NCBI GenBank assembly: GCA_900088475.1
Contig: FLMG01000388.1
Span: forward strand, 13,742-45,364
From: Hyphochytrium catenoides
Taxonomy: Eukaryota > Sar > Hyphochytriomycetes > Hyphochytriales > Hyphochytriaceae
Direction: 5' to 3'
Length of the DNA: 31,623 nucleotides
Shown: positions 26,423 through 31,623 of the stretch, in pieces
Position numbering within the stretch: the first letter of the stretch is position 1
Layout of the letters: the number at the start of each line of letters is the position of its first letter
Position numbers and translations under genes: made by a program
Notes under the pieces: model-generated
Databases searched by the model: none
What the model was told of the DNA's origin: nothing
What the model saw: the letters and a program-made list of their open reading frames with translations, nothing else

Positions 26423-27597
26423 ATGACGTTTGCCCTGCGTTGGATGTCCTTTACTCTTTGCTCTGCTTTTGGAGAAGTTACGATGGCTAATGCCTATTCT
26501 GCTAAAGATACCATGGATCCCACGGTGCAGCCCCCGAAGGAGAGTAGTCCTCTTCTCTCCCCTCGTTCTCCAGACAAAAGCTCTGCCTCTCGATCTTCCA
26601 CCGCTTTCTCTCTTTATTGGGAGATCTTCGTCCAATATATTCCTCTCTCTCTCTTCTCGTTCGGAGGGCCACAAGTGCACATCGCCATGCTCTCTGATCG
26701 CTTCGTCAGACAAGAGAAATGGCTAAGTCAGGCCATGTTCTTAGAGCTCTTGGGCTTAGGCTCCTGCATCCCCGGTCCTACCTCCACCGAGGTCGCCACG
26801 GCCGTGGGAGCTGTGAGGGGAGGGGTACTGGGAGGCATTGTGGCGTTCCTCTCTTTCTCTCTTCCAACCGCCATCCTTATGCTTCTCATAGGACTGGGAA
26901 TGAAAGCAGCGGAGAGAGAGACAGAGAAAGGTGGAGAGGCTCCCTCTTGGCTTGCAGAGGCTGGGGTGGGTCTCCAGCCAGCTGCGATCTCTCTAATATT
27001 AACCGCGGCGTATCGACTTGGAGGCGATGCCTGTGGGACGGACTCTCTTAAGCTTTCTATCGCCTTTGTAGCGACCTTCCTGACTGTCTGGATGCCAGCC
27101 TCTGCCTCGTCCTGGGGCTATCCGCTGCTCTTCCTCCTTGGAGGACTGACAACTCTTATGGACCAGAAGATGAATCCAGAGAGAGAAAGGATGAAGAGAG
27201 AAGCGCAGACAGAGAGAGAAGCAGCGATGGCTTCATCTTCTTCTGGATCTGTCACGGGGATCTCGAAGGCTACCGGCTTCTTTCTCTTCTCTCTCTGGCT
27301 CGGACTTCTTCTCCTCCTGATATCCCTTCGCACAGTCTTCCATGTCTCTTCTCCCCTCTTCCTTGTCTTCGAGACCTTCTTCCGGGTAGGCTCCCTAGTG
27401 TTTGGCGGAGGCCAAGTGGTTCTCCCTCTTCTCTCTCATTCTCTTGTCTCCTCGGGCTGGCTCTCTTCCTCAGTTTTCTTCACTGGGCTGGCAATAGTGC
27501 AAACCCTTCCTGGTCCAATGTTCAATCTGGCGGCCTATCTGGGGGCTGCTTACTTAGGTAAAAACTGGGTGCTGCCTATAACCACAGAGCAAGAGCA

Positions 27598-27640
<43 letters not shown>

Positions 27641-27904
27641 TGTAGCAAGAGAGAGAAAAAAGGGAATCGGGCCTTCAGCAGACCGTACTTATCATGACTC
27701 GCCTTTTAGTGGCAAGCTCTTCCCTTGCTAACACCTAGGTCTTTCTTCACTGGGTAGCCTGACTTCCACGTCTCTCTGTTCTTCAACCCATCACGTCTTT
27801 CTCTGTCAACCATCACTCCATCCACCTTCCACATTACAATCGCCTAAGAAATGCTGGTGCTTAGTCACTGACCTTCATCGCTTCAAGCATTGACCTCATC
27901 TTCT

Positions 27905-27950
<46 letters not shown>

Positions 27951-28424
27951 TATTTATTTATCTATTTTCTCTCTCTCCTTTTCCTTTTGTCTCCTCTCTC
28001 CCTTTCTCACTCTCTCTCCTACTTGTCTTCTCTTTCTATAGGCCTCTGGGGAGGAGTGTTGGCTTGGCTGGGAGTCTTTGCGCCAGGAATTCTTCTGATG
28101 CTTTCTCTCCTTCCCTTCTGGGAGGCGCTCCGGACGAGAGAAGAGGTCAAAGGAGTTCTCCGAGGCGTGACTGCTACGTCTGTGGGATTTATCACTGCAT
28201 CCTTCGTATTTATGCAGCTGAGAGTGGTACATACCCTTGGACAGGCTGCTATCATGGTGTTTTGTATAGCGCTTGTCGGTTTGTTCCGGGTAAATACTCC
28301 GGTATCTATCATCCTCAGTGGGCTATTGGGCTGGATGATGATGATACTGGACCTTGGCGGTAAGTGGAAGGGGAAGAAAAAGAGAGATACGCGAGAGACA
28401 CTGAGAGTAGCATGGAGGACAAAG

Positions 28425-28471
<47 letters not shown>

Positions 28472-28975
28472 GAGAGAGAGATGAAGAAACAAAGAGACGG
28501 AGAAAGAGGAATCGATAGAGAGAAGGAGAAGATTACGGAAGACGAGCACAGAGCGGTAGAGAAGGGCAAAAGTACCAAGAGGAGTGACAGGGCAAAAAGC
28601 AAAATTAAAGGAAGAGAAAGAGAGTGGGAGGGAGAATGAGAGAGAGAGAGAGGGAGAATGAGAGAGAGAGAGAGAGATAAAAATGAACGTATTCGAAAGA
28701 AGAGAAAGAAATGGAGAAAGTGTCGATGAGTGAGAAGGAGAAAGTGCTCTTGCAAAGAGAAGCTGACGGACTATAAATGACGAAGAGAGAGAGAGAGAGA
28801 AAAATCCTATTAATCAGGGAGAGGAGGAAAAAAAAAGCTCTAAAACTATCCTCTCTCTCTTTCTCCTCCACGTTATCTAGGTCCCTACTGCATGGTTCCG
28901 TCCTATGTGGAGCATCACCCTCAATGGGCGGAATACTGTCATACCTGGAACCAGCTTTATGGCACCGCAAACTAA
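26423..28975 (+). CDS. chrA: Chromate transporter (CHR/ChrA family), two-domain
   Basis: This is an integral membrane protein of the CHR family; characterised bacterial members export chromate in exchange with sulfate. The natural substrate in eukaryotes is unclear. The exons are 26423-27557, 28042-28359 and 28881-28975, joined in phase 1 at both introns, for 515 aa. It has two tandem homologous halves, as in long-chain CHR proteins. The first shows LFSFGGPQVHIAML (78-90) and CIPGPTSTEV (116-125). The second shows VFGGGQVVLPLL (326-337) and TLPGPMFNLAAYLG (361-374). About 65 Ser/Pro-rich residues precede the first half, and a charged loop (about 248-275) separates the halves. The start is uncertain: ATGs at 26423, 26447 and 26483 are all in frame ahead of the conserved part. 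The last exon (31 aa after the splice, ending NQLYGTAN) is chosen on phase and a CTAG acceptor; without it the frame would run into GA repeat. Confidence 0.92.
27598..27640. repeat. (GA)n tract in ChrA intron 1
   Basis: A purine run of about 43 nt lies close to the 5' splice site (27558) of ChrA intron 1. It faces a complementary CT run nearer the 3' splice site. Confidence 0.93.
27901..27950. repeat. (CT)n tract in ChrA intron 1
   Basis: A pyrimidine run of about 50 nt lies some 90 nt before the 28041 acceptor. It is the reverse complement in type of the GA run at 27598-27640 in the same intron. Confidence 0.93.
28429..28676. repeat. (GA)n-rich sequence in ChrA intron 2
   Basis: Two GA runs (28429-28480 and 28639-28676) and intervening purine-rich sequence fill the second intron of the ChrA-family gene. 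Open frames here encode Arg/Glu/Lys repeats only and are not considered coding. Confidence 0.85.
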
Positions 28976-29044
28976 CTATGAAGACTCACGCAACTCTGAC
29001 ACGCAGAGAGAGAGACCAAAAGAGAGGCAGAGAGAGAGGCAGAA

Positions 29045-29085
<41 letters not shown>

Positions 29086-29407
29086 AGAGAAGGGGAGAGA
29101 CGCGGGAGACAGACTGTAACAGAGAGTGTGCAACCAGAATTACTGTCCGTGGTAAGCGAGGTGGTGCGACTGAACGACAAAGAGAGAGAGAGAAAGAGAG
29201 GACACAGGAACCGAGCGGAGAATAGAGAGAGAGAGACGAGATGGTCGTGGCCTGAAAGGAGAGAGCAGCGAAGACAACCGCCTGTTAACAGAAAATCCCT
29301 TGTTTATCTTCACCTGAAGGCAGAAGAGCCCCATAAACCTTTCTATCCACCTTCCATAGTCTCTTTGCTTCCTTCTCTCTCTCTCTCTTTCTCTCTCTCT
29401 GTTGCTT
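28976..29407. other. Convergent 3' spacer between the ChrA gene and the ataxin-2-like gene
   Basis: About 430 bp lies between the two stop codons on opposite strands. It holds a (GA)n run at 29049-29083 and a CT run near 29374-29400. The minus strand contains acceptor-like CCTTCAG and TTTCAG sequences, but joining them to the upstream gene gives no recognisable protein. Confidence 0.55.
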
Positions 29408-30877
29408 CTAAGCAGCTGGAGCCGGAAGATGTTGAGCCCTTGCCACCCATACTCTAGTAGAAGAAGAGGAAGCTGCACCTTTTCCCCTGTAACTCTTCTC
29501 TCTCTTCCCTCCCCTGTTGGCCGTGGGAGGGAGAGAGGACGAAGAAGGTTGTGAAGCCTCTTTCTTCTCTCTTTGCTGTCTTTCTGTCCGGTCTACGACT
29601 TTGGGAGAGGAGGATGGAGAGCTAGTTGGAGGTGTTGATGAAGGAGAAAGAGAGAGAGATGCGGTTCCTATTGACTCTCTCTCTTTCTCCCTTCTCTCCT
29701 CTCCTGTCTCACGCGTCTCGCTGAGGTTAGGGGGAGGAGAGCCAAAAACCAGTGTCTCTTCCTCTTTAGCTTGATAGCAGTCAATATCTCCTACAGTGAT
29801 GACGAACGGCTCTTCTCTCTCTTTCTCTACGTCTCTCTCCTGCTCTTTCTCGCTTTCTTCCTCGAGACTGCACTCCACATCTCCGACCAGGATGAACGCA
29901 GGAGACGACGACGAAGAGAGAGACGTGGTTGAAGATGCACGACTGCCTGCAGCTTGTTTGTCTTCTTCTCTCTCTTTCTTAGAGAGAGAGACTGGGTCTA
30001 TTGAGGAGACAGAAGAGAAAGAATGAGAGAGAGAGTCCGGTCTACTATCTCTCCTCTCCAAGAGAGCGGGAGAAAGAGAGGAAGAGAGAGGGAGAGGGAC
30101 AGGAAAATGAGGAGGGGGAGGGCCATAGAAATGGAGAGAAGGATGGTGCATCCGAGGATGATGATGGGAAGAGAGAGGATGGTGGGGGAGATACGCGTGG
30201 AAGAGATGAGGATGCGGAGGGACAGGAGGCGCGTGGTGGTGCATAGGAGGAGGAGGAGGGTGAGAGGGAGAGAACATGTGCATTCTCTCTCTCTCTCTCC
30301 CAACTAAAGGAACTCTAGCTACAGGGAGAGAGGGTTGCGGAGGGGGAGGAGCAGTGACAGGAGGAGCAGGAGGAGTGGTGGTGGTGGGAGGAGGAGAGAG
30401 AGAAGGAGAAGAAGAGAGAGAAGAAGGAGAAGGAGAAGAGCCAAAGAACTTGGAGAGGATGTTCTCTGGTGGGATGTAGGGAAGAGCAGGGCGGACAGGA
30501 GGCACGTCTGCTACGCTCTGCGGACTATCGAGAGAGAGAGGCGGAGAAGAAGTGTTCTCTTTCTCTGGCATCCTCTTCCGCCCTGCATCACTATTCCTCT
30601 GTCTCTTGCTTGCGGCAGTCTTGCCGCCTTTCTTGCCTATCTCCTGCTGTTTCTCTCCTGTCAGCTTCTCTCTCTTCTCTTCCGTAGGAGAGAGAGACTT
30701 TTGAGAGAGAGAAGAAGAGGGGACGACAACGGCATTGTTTCTCCCTTTGCAATTGTCCGCTCTCTCGTCCAGCGTGTTGATTCTTCCTGGCAGCTTCGTG
30801 GTATAGATATTCTCATCAAAGGAGCTCGCCTTCACGCCGAACATACTCTCATTCGCTGCAAACTGATCCCAAGTCAT
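29408..30877 (-). CDS. Ataxin-2-like protein, LsmAD motif plus low-complexity tail
   Basis: Ataxin-2/Pbp1 proteins are cytoplasmic RNA-associated factors of stress granules and translation control. The 489-aa frame opens with MTWDQFAANESMFGVKA and continues through FDENIYTTKL (20-29). That is the LsmAD signature of ataxin-2. The Lsm domain that should precede it is not visible: the sequence just upstream (30893-30924 and beyond) is GA/CT repeat, and no AG acceptor lies within about 60 nt of the ATG. The remainder is low complexity: a Lys/Arg segment (about 80-105), Pro runs (162-190), a His/Pro-rich region (205-260), and charged and Ser-rich segments. A short motif, P-x-x-I-x-V-G-D-[VI]-[ED]-C, occurs twice (326-336 and 357-367). 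No PAM2 motif was recognised. The real gene may begin further upstream, even outside the window, so this model may be 5'-incomplete. Confidence 0.72.
   Translation of the reverse strand: MTWDQFAANESMFGVKASSFDENIYTTKLPGRINTLDERADNCKGRNNAVVVPSSSLSQKSLSPTEEKREKLTGEKQQEIGKKGGKTAASKRQRNSDAGRKRMPEKENTSSPPLSLDSPQSVADVPPVRPALPYIPPENILSKFFGSSPSPSSLSSSPSLSPPPTTTTPPAPPVTAPPPPQPSLPVARVPLVGRERERMHMFSPSHPPPPPMHHHAPPVPPHPHLFHAYLPHHPLSSHHHPRMHHPSLHFYGPPPPHFPVPLPLSSSLSPALLERRDSRPDSLSHSFSSVSSIDPVSLSKKEREEDKQAAGSRASSTTSLSSSSSPAFILVGDVECSLEEESEKEQERDVEKEREEPFVITVGDIDCYQAKEEETLVFGSPPPNLSETRETGEERREKERESIGTASLSLSPSSTPPTSSPSSSPKVVDRTERQQREKKEASQPSSSSLPPTANRGGKREKSYRGKGAASSSSTRVWVARAQHLPAPAA
29777..29902 (-). repeat. 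Two copies of an 11-residue VGD motif in the ataxin-2-like protein
   Basis: The copies are PAFILVGDVEC (29902-29870) and PFVITVGDIDC (29809-29777). They are separated by a 20-residue Glu/Lys/Arg-rich spacer and each is followed by an acidic run. The codons differ between copies, so this is conserved protein sequence rather than a recent DNA duplication. Confidence 0.8.
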
Positions 30878-30890
30878 CGTGACAGAGCGC

Positions 30891-30928
<38 letters not shown>

Positions 30929-31623
30929 CACCGAAGCGGAGAGAGAGAGACTTCTAGGCCTACTTGCTTTGTGAGTGGAAGGACAAGAATGTTGTCCAGC
31001 ACCGAGAGAGAGAGAAAGAGAGAAAGAGACTGGGAGACGGCAGTCTGCACGGAGGCAATGAGGACGAAAGGGAAAGAAAGAGACTGTACAACGGTAAAAG
31101 ACAAGCGGGAAGTCAGACCGCAAAGGGAGAGAGAGAACGGAACAGCCGCGGGAAGTCAGGTAAAGAAAGAGAGGAAGAAAGAGAGTGTCGAGAGAGACTG
31201 AGCGATAGAGCAAGCAGTTGATAACAATCCAACAAGAGAGAGAGAGAGACAGAACGAGAGACAGAAAGCTGGAGAGTATTGTAGAGCATTGGAAGAGGCG
31301 AAGACTGGAGGAAGCAGCAAGGAAGAGAAGAGGGAGAGGGGAGAGTCTAGACAAGCAGATGGAAGAGAGAGAGAGAGAGAGAGAGAGAAAGAAAGAGATA
31401 AGAGGGACAGAGTGAGTGGAAGGAGAGAGAAGAGAGAGAGGAAGCGAGAGAGGAAAAAGAGAGAGAGAGGAGAGAAGCGAGAGAGTAAGAGAGAGTGACG
31501 AGAGGGAGAGAGAGTGTGAGAGAGAGTGTGTGAGAGAGTAGGAGAGAGAGAGAGGGAGAGAGAGAGAGGGAGAGAGAGCGAGAGAGCGAGAGAGAGAGAG
31601 AGAGAAAGTGTGTGTGTGTGAGA
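30878..31623. repeat. GA-rich microsatellite region at the window end
   Basis: A (GA)n run at 30893-30924 abuts the start of the ataxin-2-like frame. Between 30930 and 31228 the sequence is mixed purine-rich. From 31229 to the end it is almost wholly GA/GAAA/GAGC repeat with a short (GT)n at 31608-31618. On the minus strand a frame remains open through this region to 31354, but it encodes Ser/Leu/Phe-biased sequence with no Lsm-like pattern. Confidence 0.8.

Noticed and set aside
30878-30895. A U12-type AT-AC acceptor just before the LsmAD codons
   Set aside because: The bases read GTCAC before the ATG, but the U12 branch-point consensus is missing upstream and no AT donor exon is visible.
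30878-31354. Upstream extension of the ataxin-2-like frame to 31354
   Set aside because: The added sequence is Ser/Leu/Phe microsatellite translation without Lsm features; the ATG just before the LsmAD motif is a simpler start.

Overview
This is a eukaryotic nuclear window, read from spliced genes with GT-AG introns (one GC-AG), intergenic gaps and abundant (GA)n/(CT)n microsatellites. No prokaryotic operons, CRISPR arrays, rRNA or tRNA genes were seen. I assembled the gene models by hand: exon joins were chosen so that splice sites, reading phase and family-conserved residues agree. The best clue to the organism is the UMP synthase. Its domain order is OMP decarboxylase then OPRT, the reverse of the animal/plant enzyme. 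That order is known from stramenopiles, kinetoplastids and cyanobacteria. With the intron density and a eukaryotic ChrA transporter, a stramenopile-like protist or alga is the most likely source (inference only).

Layout. (1) 197-4319, minus: RRN3/TIF-IA, the RNA polymerase I initiation factor, 9 exons, 757 aa. (2) 4320-5481: a divergent intergenic region. (3) 5482-8258, plus: bifunctional UMP synthase, 8 exons, 501 aa. (4) 8650-10282, minus: an SMN (survival motor neuron) orthologue, 4 exons, about 328 aa, convergent with UMPS. It keeps the Gemin2-binding helix and the C-terminal YG box but has no Tudor domain. (5) 10.3-11.8 kb: a pyrimidine-rich spacer. (6) 11790-12929, minus: an unrecognised multi-pass membrane protein. 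(7) 13253-13634: an assembly gap of Ns between a CT tract and an AG tract. (8) 14123-23512, minus: a 22-exon gene for WDR59, a GATOR2 (SEACAT) subunit, 1232 aa, with an N-terminal WD40 propeller, an RWD domain and a C-terminal zinc-binding module. (9) 23.5-26.4 kb: a long intergenic stretch without a recognisable gene. (10) 26423-28975, plus: a two-domain chromate-transporter (CHR/ChrA) family protein, 3 exons, 515 aa. (11) 29408-30877, minus: an ataxin-2-like protein that begins directly with the LsmAD motif, followed by long Pro/His/Ser-rich low complexity. (12) From about 31.2 kb to the end: GA-rich repeat.

The genes are not an operon. Several do touch growth control: WDR59 acts on TORC1 signalling, ataxin-2/Pbp1 is linked to TORC1, RRN3 is a TOR-controlled Pol I factor, and UMPS supplies pyrimidines. 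This is most likely chance clustering. The most unusual items are the Tudor-less, acidic SMN, the ataxin-2-like gene with no Lsm domain and a repeated short VGD motif, and facing (GA)n/(CT)n tracts inside one ChrA intron. I found no clearly new multi-gene system.
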